Shown here: piece after piece, positions 31,930-43,724 of the stretch
How the letters are laid out: each line of letters begins with the position of its first letter
Numbering within the stretch: position 1 is the first letter of the stretch
Assembly: GCF_905404315.1 (NCBI RefSeq)
Contig: NC_066267.1
Location: forward strand, 4,230,501-4,294,500
Source: Leptidea sinapis
Taxonomy: Eukaryota > Arthropoda > Insecta > Lepidoptera > Pieridae
Length of the DNA: 64,000 nt
Direction of reading: 5' to 3'
Notes under the pieces: generated by a model
Databases searched by the model: none
The model's input: only the letters and a program-made list of their open reading frames with translations
Told to the model about the DNA's origin: nothing
Translations under genes and position numbers: made by a program

Positions 31930-33346
31930 AATAATTGATGTCATAGCACCATATCTTGCAATAGTATTTTATAATTGTATTAATCGTGGTGTGTTTCCTG
32001 ACCTTCTGAAACATAGTAAAATTACACCAATATTTAAGTCGGGATGCTCTTCTGACCCGAACAACGTCTATCATCCTGTGTCGGTTTAAAAAAAAATAAT
32101 TTTAAGCCAAATGCCTACTTACTTTAACTCTCATAAGTTACTTCATTTGAAACAATTTGGCTTTACTAGGGGACGTTCAACAACGGATGCAGGTGTTGAG
32201 GAATTGCAGAATGCACTTGGCATCTTCTGTGATTTATCTAAGGCTTTTGATTGTGTTCAACATTCAACGCTGGTCAGGAAGTTATACCACTATGGCATAA
32301 AAGGAACTGCGCTCGATCTTCTGACTTCATATCTAAACAATAGAATTCAGAGGGTCGACGTGAATGGCAGGAGATCTCCTAAGACTCCTCTCAGTATGGG
32401 GTTACCACAAGGGTCTATTCTTGGACCGTTCCTCTTTCTTATCTATATAAATGATCTTCCTAATCATATAGAGAAAAAACATAAGGTAGTATTGTTTGCG
32501 GACAACACTTAGCTGATTTTCAAAATGAAAAGAAACCAAGCTATGTATGACGAAGTTAACGATATTTTATCTGACATCGTGTACTGGTTTAGCGCTAATA
32601 ACCTATTGTTAAATAGCAAGAAAACTAAATACATTAAATTTACCGTACCAAATGTCAAAAATATAAATGCAAATGTTTTGTCAAAACGGAGAGGTGATAG
32701 AACTGGTGGAATCTGCTATATTTCATGGCATAACTCTAGATTCCAAATTACAATGGGGCCCCCATATTGAAGGATTGGCGAACAGGCTTAGTTCTGCATA
32801 CGCGGTTAAAAAGATTAGACAATTAACTGGCATAGATACGGCGCGACTAGTATACTTTAGTTATTTCCATAGTATTATGTCCTATGGTATATTGGGGCAC
32901 TATGGGGCAACGCTGCCAATATAAATACAATATTTGTGCTGCAGAAGAGGGCTATTCGCGCTATTTATAACCTAGGTCCTAGAGAATCATTGACTGTTCA
33001 CATCTTGACTGTTGCTTCTCAATATATTCTTGATAATGTAATGTATGTTCATAGGCACATAAGTGAATTTGCCAGAAACTGTCATAACCATAATGTTAAC
33101 ACCAGGAACAGACATAAACTGATGATGCCTACTACTCGGCTAAGTCGAGTTAGTAAGTCTTTTGTGGGGCGATGTATATGCTTTTACAACAAGATCCCAG
33201 AAAATGTTCAAAACAAAAGTATTACGTTATTCAAAAGAATTGTTAAAAAACGTTTGTGTGGTAAAGGTTACTATAATATAAATGACTTTCTTAATGATAC
33301 CACAGATTGGGAATGGAGCGACCGCCCTCAGGCTATTAAATAATAA
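31930..33346 (+). pseudogene. LINE-B reverse transcriptase domain
   Basis: Blocks in order: APYLAIVFYNCINRGVFPDL (from about 31945), KHSKITPIFKSG (32010), QFGFTRGRSTTDA (32155), then CDLSKAFDCVQH (motif A, with its Asp), GLPQGSILGPFLFLIYINDL (motif B region) and LFADNT at 32494-32509. The last should be F-A-D-D: the second catalytic Asp is Asn (32504-32506), and a stop follows directly. The C-terminal part (32525-33346) is split over three frames and ends DTTDWEWSDRPQAIK. About 50 residues appear missing between TTDAGVEELQNA and LGIFCDLSK. Confidence 0.92.
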
Positions 33347-33654
33347 GTTTAATTGTACAATGTTACTTTGTTACTTTGTTAATGTTACTTTAATTGTAAA
33401 ACATATTTTTGATAAAAAAAAAAGCCCGCTGAGTTTGTTGTGCCCATTCTTCTCAGGCCTGAGGCATTCATTTTGGAATGGGTGGTAGTTTTTTTGACTT
33501 TCAATAAGTGATTTCACATCCTATTTTGAATAAAAATATTTGAATTTGAATAAAAGCCTTTTAATCTCCATGAATGTCTTACTATCCTAACGCCTATCCA
33601 ATTGTTACTGATATGAGATAAAGTACAATTATACATTTTTTTTTTCAAATATTT

Positions 33655-33970
33655 TTTTTTCTATGAAAATAAGGCACGAGACGAGCAGGACTTTCAGCTG
33701 ATGGTAATTAGTACGCCCTGCCCATTACAATGCAGTGCCGCTTAGAATTCTTGAAAATCCCCAAATTCTCTGACCGGCATTAAAACTGGGCTCGTCACCT
33801 TGAGATATATGATGTTAAGTCTCATTTGCCCAATAATTTCCCTAGCTACGGCGCCCTTCAGACCGAAACACAGTTATGCTTACACATTACTCCTTCACGG
33901 CAAAAACAGGCGCCGTTGTGGTACCCATAACCTAGCCGGCATCCTGTGCAAAGGAGCCTCCCACTGGTAA
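33655..33970 (-). repeat. SINE-A, full-length copy
   Basis: Complete copy; the T run at 33652-33660 (plus) is the complement of its A-tail, and the far end reads GGAGCCTCCCACTGGTAA. Inserted about 100 bp beyond the end of LINE-B. Confidence 0.93.
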
Positions 33971-33999
33971 TTAATTACACAATTTAAATTTACAAACAG

Positions 34000-34130
34000 A
34001 ATTTATGAACGATGCGGGTCTCGAACCCACGACCTCTCGGGTTCCGTGTGAGATTAAATTTTATATGTGTAATTAATCGCAGACGTGAGGGTATTCACTT
34101 TAAAATAAAAAACATTCCTTAATGTTACTT
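34000..34130 (-). repeat. Rep-C piece with tRNA-like block
   Basis: Plus strand ACGATGCGGGTCTCGAACCC then ACGACCTCTCGGGTTCCGTG is the complement of a tRNA-like segment with a good box B, but box A is lost. It is followed by TTAATCGCAGACGTGAGGG, the Rep-C tail block in the opposite sense to the usual order, so the copy is rearranged. Confidence 0.7.
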
Positions 34131-35084
34131 CATGTAAAAGTTTAATAATTATAACACAATTGGAATTAATAAATAAAAGTAATTCGAAAACAATCAAGGC
34201 AAAGATGTTACCTTAAATAAATGATTCTGGCTTTGAAATATTCATGTATTTCATAAAGGAAAATTATTTAGAATGTAAGCTAAATAATTATACCTAGAAA
34301 TGGAAAAGGCAATTTAATTAAATTCCAAAAGCAACAGCCTGTATAATATCTGTCTCTCGAGATATCTTAAAGGTGAAATCACCTACGAAATGAAGGTGTC
34401 GAAAATAAGAAATGATTCTGTGAATAAGGTTTATATTTGCTTGATTTTATCACCCGTTTCTCGTTTATTATGGTATGGGTGTTTATTCTTCCGGATTAAG
34501 AGAATTTCGCTTCGGATTAAGAATTCCTCGAGATTTCCGGAGGAAATTTGGTTGGCTCAGTTTGGTTAAAGTCACCGGATTCATCCTCATTGCTATAATA
34601 GAATTTGTTATTAATAAAATTAACCATTTAGCAATATTTAAAACAACTGGGATTTTTACAATGTAATAAACCCAAATTATTTGGAATAATAACAATAATA
34701 ATTTAAAGTTTCAATACTATACAACTTATATCACTTACGTATAAATATTAAATTCAAGTGGTTAAATATTAAATTAAATGGATTTTTCTTCATATCCTAT
34801 ATTGTTATTGAAATGAAATGAAATGAATTGAAATTGAAATTGAAATGATATGAAATTATTTATTTTGCTTTGGAATAGGTTATGTCCTTATCTGTATCTT
34901 AAATATTACAATTTGTCCTACATCCAGCCTATACTATAAGCATGCAAAAACTTATTTATTTCACTTATTTAAATATTCATTAATAGTATAAAAATATTTT
35001 CAAGAGTCCACGTATAAACTTTTTATTTGACATTATTTTCAAGTCCTCAGGCAATTTGTTATATAATTATATACATTATATATT
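34131..35084. other. Intergenic; GAAAT-type repeat
   Basis: AT-rich DNA. A degenerate (GAAAT)n microsatellite lies at about 34803-34858. The open frames at 34475-34666 and 34483-34695 are complementary to one another and unsupported. Confidence 0.55.
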
Positions 35085-35235
35085 AAATCAAATCAAAATC
35101 ACTTTATTCATGTAGGTCACGGAAATCACACTTATGAATGTCAAAAAAATATTTTTCTTATTGAATCTACCGCTACTTCGAAAAGGGTTGAACTAATGAG
35201 AAGAAGTAGCAAGAAACTCATTGCCACTCTTTTAT
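35085..35235 (-). mobile_element. LINE 3' end with TGATTT tail
   Basis: Inverted copy of the 3' UTR at 18855-19015: the plus strand starts AAATCAAATCAAAATCACTT and continues through CATTCATAAGTGTGAT-type complement to TAGCAAGAAACTCATTGCCA. No coding part. Confidence 0.72.
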
Positions 35236-36287
35236 ATCAAGATTTACATTTCCATCGATTTACAAATCATTTCAATTACAATATAATATGTAAAATGATG
35301 CAACAAACTGCTATTATGGCTATTTACATACATGACTTTATACATATTACATACTTGACTTTACACAACCTTTTATTAATAACTCAATATGAGAAATTTT
35401 TAATTTTTTTTCACAATAAAATACGTTGAATTCAAATAGTAATTTGGAAACTCTGTAAAGAACTTTAATAAAACAGCAAGGAAAGGTTAACGTTCAGTTT
35501 GAGTTTGGACGACTTTAAACAACTTTTAATGAAGTCTGAGGTATGTTTGTGTGTTGTACAGGCAAGTAATTTATTCTTACCCACTTTAATTTAAAGATGA
35601 GTGCTAAACAAGACATTCGCCTAGAAGATAAATTATATATTTTTTTAACTTTTCATAATTTTTAGACTTTTTCGACATAATTTTGTCTAAGTCCCAAATT
35701 ATTAGTGATGCTGCTTATACTCATAAACAGGGTCTCATAAAATACTGACTTCAAAGATGTAGGTATAAAGTCACTAAATAGTTGTAAAAACTCATCCGAT
35801 CTTGTGAAATATTATGTACACATAGTTAAAAAACTATACAATGTATGTTATTATTTATTTAATTATCAGTGGATAATCAATATTTTTTTAATCTCACAAA
35901 AACAATGATCAGATTTAAAATAACAATAAGAATTATGATAAAAAGTTTATATCGAAATAGTGGCGGCTATGAATTATAACATTACTGTCCACAACCAGTT
36001 ACACAACTAAATAGCTATATTTGAGCTAACTGTTAATAGACCAGTTCTAACTTCATTTATTTATGAACATAATAGTGCATTCAACAGTTTTCATGGTAGC
36101 ATGCTATTTAAAACACGTCGACAATCGACATCTACGCTTTGACACTCAATCATTAATATTAGGAGTTAAAGTATGAAATTGCCGATTTGTACTGAAAAAT
36201 TGAAATTTGTTTTATTTTAAATGTAATATACTATTTATTTAATCAAAATAATAACCATTCTTATCTATAAAATGCTACCATCTCATA
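35236..36287. other. No recognised feature
   Basis: AT-rich, no repeat or gene recognised. Confidence 0.5.
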
Positions 36288-36650
36288 TGAATGTCAACAA
36301 TTCGACAAACTGTGTGAAAGCATTTTGTACTGCCTCCTGAAAATTGTCTCAATCACGAAAAAAATGGTAGTCCGTTGGAGCAATGTCTGGCATATGACTG
36401 AATACTCAAGATTACGAATCGTTTCTAATTGCAGTTCCTGTAGAGTTAAAACGGTTTCTCGTGCTGTATGAGGTCTCGCGTTATCATGGAGCAATAATGG
36501 TGAAGATCGATTCATGGGTCGGGGCTGTTTCACTGTTAGTTTTGCTATCATTGTTCGGAGTGCGGCACATCTGCCGTTATTGCTTGACCAGATCGGAGAA
36601 AGCTATAGTGAATAACACCACGCTGAGACCACCAAACAGTTACCAGTACC
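36288..36650 (-). pseudogene. mariner transposase, C-terminal fragment
   Basis: Minus strand. Upstream part: WWSQRGVIHYSFLRSGQAIT (about 36565-36630). Next, in the 36294-36551 frame, SPLLLHDNARPHTARETVLT and LQELQLETIR; HDNARPH holds the second catalytic Asp. About 90 bp on, in a frame shifted by two, PDIAPTDYHFFR holds the third catalytic Asp. The D..34..D arrangement of mariner transposases is thus visible but split by a frameshift. N-terminal DNA-binding half and terminal repeats were not found. Confidence 0.88.
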
Positions 36651-36681
36651 TTTTAATTTACATTATTATTAAAATTATTAC

Positions 36682-37170
36682 ATTTTTAGGGTTCCGTAGC
36701 TAAATGCCAAAAAAACGGAAACGGAACTCTTATAGATTTGTCATGTCTCTCTGTCTGTCCGTGTATGTTACAGCCACTTTTTCCAAACCTATAAGAACTA
36801 TACTGTTGAGACTTCGTAACTAGATTTATTCTGTTAACCACATTAACATTTTCACACAAAAATAGAAAAAAAAATTTTGGGGGTTGCCCATACTTAGAAA
36901 TGAAACTCAAAATTTATTTTCATGAAACCCATACGTGTGGGGTATCTATATACTAGGCCTCAAAAATGACTTGAGGTTTCTACTATCATTTTTTTCTAAA
37001 CTGAATATTTTGCACGAGATACATATCCAAATGTGCCCCCCTCCGTAACTTCTAAAATAAGAGAATGATAAAACTAAAAGATATATATTAAGTACATTAC
37101 CATGCAAACATCCACCAAAAATTGGTTTGAACGAGATTTTTTTCTATTTGAAGTACGGAATCCTAAAAAT
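36682..37170. mobile_element. Inverted-repeat element (GGGTTCCGTA type)
   Basis: 489 bp between ATTTTTAGGGTTCCGTAG (36682-36699) and its inverted partner (37153-37170, reverse ATTTTTAGGATTCCGTAC), 16 of 18 identical. Interior AT-rich with no ORF. Repeats starting with this block are common in lepidopteran genomes. The superfamily and target duplication are not clear. Confidence 0.65.
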
Positions 37171-38506
37171 TACTGTGTGTCTGTGTGTAATGAACTATTT
37201 AATGTTACCGTCCCCATTTTCTTACTTTGTAGAGAACAATGTCGACCTATTATATCATATATTGTAACATAGTCTTCGAAGGCAATAAATACATATAAGT
37301 AATATGTGTGCCTGTCCACTGTGCAACAACACAACAATAACATATATTGCATAACTTAACTAACTTAGCATAATGTATGTTGGCTACGTGGAAACTAGCA
37401 TAAATTCATACTAAAATTACGAGATCTGAATTATTATTTAAATTTCACGCAAGTGAGAATTGATATTACAGTGCTATTCATTAAAATAAGACTTAAGTTT
37501 GGTGAACGCTTAGTTCTAGAGTAGAATTTTGATTTTTTGGAAAGGAATATTAATTTGATATACCTTATATATTTGGTATCGATTTCAGTATTGACGTCTA
37601 TGCAATTTTGCGTTAAAACACCCTGAGTTCGTTCCAATGTAAGTCCAGTGAGTCCAATGTAACCTTTGAATTTTTTCACAGGTGTGTTTTGGTTTCTTCA
37701 CCGTAACAGAACTGAATAAATATAAAATAAGCCTGTATTTCTGTTATTTTTTAACTTAAATAACTAAACATATTAATAGAGGTAACAAAATATCATTAAC
37801 GTCAACTAACTAGGTGCTATCGTTGGCATTTTGTTCTGCCCTCGCAACAGCTTGTCTACAAAGGCCTCCTCTAAAACTTTTCATTTGTCATTTTCTCTAT
37901 ATTTTGCTGTACGTAACCATTCTGCGCCCGCAGCTTTCTTAAATCAATTCCCGTCACGCAAATTCGACACCCTGACTTTAGCTCGTCAACTAAACCATTT
38001 GTTTAGAGACTTAAATTTAACGAGAATTAAATCAATACATAATTGTAATTTCCAGACAAATTTTAAAATAAAATAATAAATTCTCACTAATTACTTCACA
38101 ATAATTTAATAGTATTTGATGACACAATATTACAAACGTAAAATAGCACGAGGAATACCAAAGAAGAATGATATCTTGCGTAACATGAGTACACACCTTA
38201 GATTAAGGTTTGGTCTCCGCTGCGCTCCAACTCCAATGACATGAAATTTTAATAAATAAGGCACAGAACTAGCAAAAATCATAGAACTTTGTTGTGGACA
38301 GACAACCTATTGAACAAAGAATAAAACAACATTATAATAAGAAATTTAGATTGCACCATAGATCTAGTATGAATTTAAATAATGGAGATCTAATAAGTTC
38401 ATAATATGGAGCACAAACGAATACGTATAAGGGAGAAAATATGTTTGAGAAACATTAAATATTGGAATTTAAGTAAAATATTTTAATGACTATATTATTG
38501 TTTTAA
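37171..38506. other. Intergenic with two repeat scraps
   Basis: Rep-E scrap at 38108-38180 (ACAAACGTAAAATAGCACGA). A second shared block, TTTGGTCTCCGCTGCGCTCC at 38209-38228, recurs at 40746-40766. The 81-codon open frame at 37831-38076 is unrecognised. Confidence 0.5.
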
Positions 38507-39092
38507 TGTCATCTGGAGAGTTATGCAAAATTGGCTTCGAAGAAACTGGGTGTCATTAATAGAGCACGGTAAAACTTCAAGCCAGCCCCCATTCTAGCGC
38601 TCTATAAAGCGCAGGTCCGGCCACATATGGATTATTGCTCTGGTCTGGTGCACCATAGTATCAGTGCGATCAATTTGCGCTGCGTGCAATGCAGAACAGC
38701 TCGAATTGTCGGGGACCCAGTGGTCTGTGTATGGCTGCATCACTTGGCGTTGCGTAGAGACATCGCTTCTACCGCATTTATCACGGGGAGTGTACCATCG
38801 CACAACACGCTATAAATTAGGATATCATCCCTAGCATCTAGATGTGTGGCGATCCTCTACAGTGCGGTTTTCAAGGAGCTTTCTTCCACGTACTACAAAG
38901 TTGTGTAATGAGATTCCATGTGCGGTGTCTCCGAGAAGATACGACATGGGAAACTTCTTAAAAGCGCATACACCTTCCTTAAAGGCTGCAAACGGTCCTG
39001 TGATTCCTCTGGTATTGGAAGAGAATGAGGGAGGCGGGGATCACTTAACACCAAGTGACCCGTACGCTCGTTTGTCCTTCTTTTCCATAAAA
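38507..39092 (+). mobile_element. LINE-A, C-terminal coding and 3' UTR
   Basis: 5'-truncated LINE-A starting at the segment for [15 protein letters not shown] (here damaged) and running through [33 protein letters not shown] and the 3' UTR, ending TTTTCCATAAAAAA. The coding part is broken by frameshifts and a deletion around 38770. The open frames at 38627-38815 and 38844-39140 are its pieces. Confidence 0.92.
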
Positions 39093-39670
39093 AAGCCCTC
39101 AAATTATTTGGGTGCTAAAAAAACCAAAAAAAATATTTAAAATTCATGATCTGTCTAACATTAATCGTATATCTATGGTCAAGGCGCACCGTTTAAAATT
39201 GCGAAACAGCGATAACAATGATAATACTCAGAAACAATGATGTAGAGACCGACGTTAGAGCGAAGTGGCCCTAATTAAAACTTGAGAAGCGTCTTAGAAC
39301 AAAAGATCGTTACTGTCGTATTTTATGACCTGTATTTCATAATTCGGTCGACTTAATTAATTGGTATTTGCTGCTCTAAATTTTAACGAGTATTGCTTTA
39401 TTATTTAAATAAAAGTATTAAACTGTGAATATTTGAGTTCCCAATTAGAGATAAACGCTTTCCGTCCGTAAAAATAACATTTTTATGTCATTACTATTTT
39501 TCTGAAGATACTTATTTATATTTTTATATGAATGTGTTTTTGTTCGAAATGAATTGACTAATTGGCTGATTTTAAAAATTATTTCACCGGCAGAACGATA
39601 CATTATTATTATCAGTGACTGTGTTCTTCAATTATAAATAACTTAATATTAATAAGCAGTAGCTTCGTCT
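39093..39670. other. No recognised feature
   Basis: AT-rich spacer between two LINE-A copies; nothing recognised. Confidence 0.5.
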
Positions 39671-40036
39671 TCCACCGCATCTATCTCGGGTAGTGCTCCG
39701 AAGAGCTGTTAAACCTGATTCCTGCCGCTGAATTTCACCTTCTCATGACATGCCACAACTTAGAATATCATCCCCGCCATCTGAATGTGTGGCGTTCCTC
39801 CAAAGTGTGGTTTTCAAGGAGCTTTCTTTCTCGTACAACCAAGCTGAGGAAAGAGCTTCCTTGTGCGATGTATCCGGGTCGATACGACATGGGTATGAAA
39901 AAAAAGCGCATACACCTACATTAAAGGCTGGAAACGCTCCTGTAATACCTCTGGTGTTGCAAGAGAATGTGGGAGGTGGTAATTACTTAACACTACGTGA
40001 CCTGTACGCTCTTTTGTCCTCATTTTCCATAAAAAT
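39671..40036 (+). mobile_element. LINE-A 3' fragment
   Basis: 5'-truncated LINE-A beginning in the [12 protein letters not shown] segment, followed by the LEYHPRHLNVWRSS region and the 3' UTR ending ATTTTCCATAAAAATA. Same orientation as the copy 580 bp upstream, with a different truncation point and divergence, so an independent insertion. Confidence 0.92.
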
Positions 40037-41111
40037 AGTAGCAGGCTTCTTGGCACAGAAAGTCGCATAGGTGGGAACCATAGCGGAGCCTTATCTGGCT
40101 TCAAATAATATGCATGTAAGTTTTAGTATATTTCTTACGTACTGCGTTTCACTCACGAATATTTTTTTATTTTTTTTGCAATAAAAATGTTGTTGACAGA
40201 AGGAAAACCATAAAGTGCTGGAAACAATTTTTACTAATTTGTTTATTTTTTTTAAATGTAGCAATTTGCACAGGTTAAGAGATTTTATTACCTTACTTTC
40301 CCCGACATATTATTTATTATAAAACAACAATCGAACAATACAAAACTTACAATCATACTTAATGCTTAGTAGTAGGGTAGTTTACCTTCGATTGATTACA
40401 AATTGAACCTTAAATTAACGTTTCTCTATAACTGCATTTTTATATTCAAACTTGCCATTCATACTTTTGTTCATCAACTTTTTATTGTATTTATGATTTA
40501 AAGATTCTTTAAGATGCACAGAACAGTTTAAAGAGAGCTAATTAGTGAAACAAAATACCGACCGCATTAGAAACTCAGAGACTAAAATAATTAATTTGTA
40601 TAATGGCTGGTAAAACAGCTCCTTATTTTAATGATATCCAAGACGTAATGGACTGCTTAATGAATTATCTTTTATGGTTCTTTATTAATTCATACAACAA
40701 TTTGCTGTCATATTATTCGTTAATGGTTTACTCTTAGATTAAGAATTGGTCTCAGCTGCGCTCCAATCAGATACCGGATTACCTAAGAACAATAGCATTT
40801 TTATGACGGCACATATTAGATGCATGTGTGCGTGGCATCCTGACACTCAATGGCAATATTTCAAATTTTGTAACATACGCTTCGTGCTATTGTATATTGA
40901 GATTATTAAAATAAATAAAATACTTACTGATAATATAATATGATCCCAGTATCATTATTTTTCCATGTACAAATATTTTTACAAAGTTTTCCTATGCAAC
41001 TCGGCATTTTAGTTTCAATTAGCAAAGTTCTGATTGATAGGAAAGGGTAGATTTTCATGAGTCAGGGACTACGCCTTTTGAATAAGAGTGCCGGAATACT
41101 TATATACTTAT
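40037..41111. other. Intergenic, no gene recognised
   Basis: AT-rich. Shares the GGTCTCAGCTGCGCTCCAA block (40748-40766) with 38.2 kb. Confidence 0.5.
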
Positions 41112-41398
41112 ATATTAGCAAGTGAAGCAACTTTATGCTAGTGTGTGTGCGGTTAAGGGGTATATTTTTACAGTTACACAATTTTTTCTCCCTAAAATAA
41201 TCATATATCCAAAAATACTTTGATATTATGGTCTTTACATTTTTTCACAACACACGACGCACGACACACGCATTTTTAAAATAATTTTATTGCGACGCAA
41301 ACTGACCAGTCACAGACGATGGCAAATCTCATAATGGCGGCCGATCGGCTTGTATTAATGTATGCGTGGGGCTATGTATTTACACGTTTACTCGTCCG
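41112..41398 (+). mobile_element. TIR element F, degraded copy
   Basis: Matches the TIR element split by LINE-A at 52-53.8 kb: AGTGAAGCAACTTTATGCTA, TTACACAATTTTTTCTCCCT, CAGACGATGGCAAATCTCAT and GGCTATGTATTTACACGTTT occur in the same order. This copy is uninterrupted. The outer inverted repeat is lost on the left; on the right only CTCGTCCGTG remains. Confidence 0.78.
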
Positions 41399-41644
41399 TG
41401 TTCATAAGTAATTGACAAGTAACAATTATTGACATTTGACACATTTCTCACAAATTACATTGATTGTTTATAACACGGCCAAATCAAACCAAAATACAAT
41501 AAACGAATATTTAAATCATATTTTAATAGGTTTATAACTGCAAAATTACATTGACATAAAATCAAAAAATAATTACATTTACACTACCTTTTTGATGTTA
41601 TTGAAGATAAACTTCTTTGACTATTATATGTAGCGCGCGCACAT

Positions 41645-41880
41645 TAATAATTTTTTTTTTTTTTGGTTTTATCGTCCATAATTAGGACAGGCAAAGGGTT
41701 CAAGCCAAGACGTATTCGTAAATATTCAATAATTTATTTCACGATTTTTACAATATAGTTCTTTCTACAAACGTAGAATAGCACGACGAATAAATAATTT
41801 TAAGGATTTGTTTTGTTACGCCTAAGAAGTATAATTTCTAGCGAGCATACAAAAGTATACACACACTTTTTTATTTTAGT
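41645..41880 (-). repeat. Rep-E copy (minus)
   Basis: Inverted relative of 13911-14130: GGCAAAGGGTTCAAGCC, CTACAAACGTAGAATAGCAC, TTTGTTACGCCTAAGAAGTA and AGTATACACACAC are complements of its blocks in reverse order. A T run precedes it. Confidence 0.7.
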
Positions 41881-43239
41881 TAGTAGAATTAAGTGGAAAA
41901 TGGCCATTTTTTGTGAGTAAATCGGTTAAATTAATATTTTTATAATAAGGAATTTCGTTCGTATCCGGTGTCCCACGAGACCACACGGTTTTTATTTTTT
42001 TATACTTTACTACAATGACGTTCTAGTCATTGCTTTACTACAGTACTTTGAGTTTTTTGGATCCAATTTTGATCCCAAATAACTTATTCAATTGGTCACA
42101 TGTATAGATTCAATTGGTCACATGTATAGATATTTTATTGTGATCAAAAGTAGCTGACAACCCACATCTATTGAATTCATTGATGGTCTTAAAGAATCTA
42201 TGAATACTTTTGACCTTCCACTGGGCTTGAGTACTTTTCACAATCCTTCAAATATTCTTCATATAACTGGGGTGCTTTACTTATATCACAAAAGAGTTTC
42301 TTTGATGTGATTATAGACGCCAATGTCATGTACGGATAAGAAAACATCTATACTTACTTATTTCAAAGAAACGTGTTATGATTTACTACCACAAAAATTA
42401 ATCTTTAATGAGAAGACTAGTGCCAAGAAACTTATTGTCACTCTTTTTAAAACAAAATTTACAGTTTCAGTATGTTATACTTCACTAATTATAGAAAACA
42501 ATTCTTATAACTACAGTTAAAATACCATATAACTATGATTTTACAATGTATACAAAGTGATGAATCAAAAATACTCAAATGGTTTAGTTCGTTTCTTACT
42601 TGTGTGAGTTAAAAATCGCAAAGTAGTAATTCCGCACACACTGTAGTAAATAATTAAAAGTATTATATAAACATTTTATCAACGTAATACAAGTATTCTA
42701 TGGACCATAATATTTTATAGTAGTATAGTAATACCCAAATATTTTTATTAGCTTAACTTCAAAGGTCAGGAATGTGTCCCAAATCCCAAGCCGTACGGAT
42801 AATATTATTTTTCAAGCATGTGAAGTATCTTCGTAAAATATTAGAAAATAATAAATTCCTTGCACGACTTACGTATTCTTAAACGGGTATAAGAAGGAAG
42901 CTTATGAAGTAGAGCTGAATATGTTAATATGTAAAATTTTAAATTGCTCGCACTTGTTTGAATATGCTAATCTTTGTATTTATTAGTCGGACTTAAGTAG
43001 TTCATTTTGTGTACCTCACAGATAGATAGTAAACTACAGTGGGGCCCACATATCAGTAACTTACCTTGTTTTTGGAGAGGAGGCACCGCCATCGCCGGCG
43101 AGTGCGGTGATATATGTATGTAAGTATGTGTGAGTGTATACAAGTGTGTGACTATTTCTGTGTAGTGTTATTGCCGGTGTGTGATTTGTAATGTGAGTGT
43201 GAGTGGTGTTAAACGATTACAGGACGAGGACTATCTCGT
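41881..43239. other. Intergenic with small repeats
   Basis: A perfect 22 bp tandem pair lies at 42086-42129. A scrap of the TGATTT-tailed LINE end is at about 42405-42475 (AGTGCCAAGAAACTTATTGT). GT-rich sequence at about 43117-43205. No gene recognised. Confidence 0.55.
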
Positions 43240-43604
43240 TGGGCTTCTAACAAAGAGTAAATGAGCAAATAGATTGAGTTCTGCAGCTTGTGCCGTTAAA
43301 AAGATCAGAGAGTTGACTTATGTGAATACAGCTCCTTTGGTCTGTTTTGCGTACTTCCATAGCATTACGTAATGTGGTTAATTATTGTGGAGAAATGCGG
43401 CAGATATTCATAGCAGTTTTGTGCCCCAAAAGAGGGCTATTAGAGCAATTTATAAGAAGCGACCAAGACACTCGCTTCGGGAAAAATTCAAGTTGATAAA
43501 CATAACGCATCCCTCCAAACATACATTTATATGAATATAATGTATGTTTAAAAAATATGACTAAATTAAAGGCCTGAATTTACTTGCCTTTTAATAGAAT
43601 AGCT

Positions 43605-43690
43605 AGACAAATTAAATTTGAAAATAAAATTTAATTTGTGTAGTAATCCCAAAAGTGAGGGTTATCACTTTGAAAAATAACATATTGTTT
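43605..43690 (+). repeat. Rep-C tail block
   Basis: TAATCCCAAAAGTGAGGGTT and ATCACTTTGAAAAATAACA, the same block that follows the tRNA-like parts elsewhere. Lies within the split LINE-B relative. Confidence 0.75.
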
Positions 43691-43724
43691 AGAAAAGTTA
43701 GAGCTAATAGCTTCTCCATAGGTA

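Larger units (their letters stand above)
30690..33555 (+). mobile_element. LINE-B, longest copy
   Basis: Jockey-like non-LTR retrotransposon with remains of the endonuclease domain (30700-31300), linker (31300-31900), RT domain (31930-32510), thumb and C-terminus (32520-33346) and a 3' UTR ending TTTGAATTTGAATA at about 33552. The 5' UTR and ORF1 are missing. Many stops and frameshifts: inactive. Confidence 0.93.

Noticed and set aside
37831..38076. 81-codon frame as a host exon
   Set aside because: No recognised domain or splice signals, and codon use is as expected of AT-rich chance ORFs.
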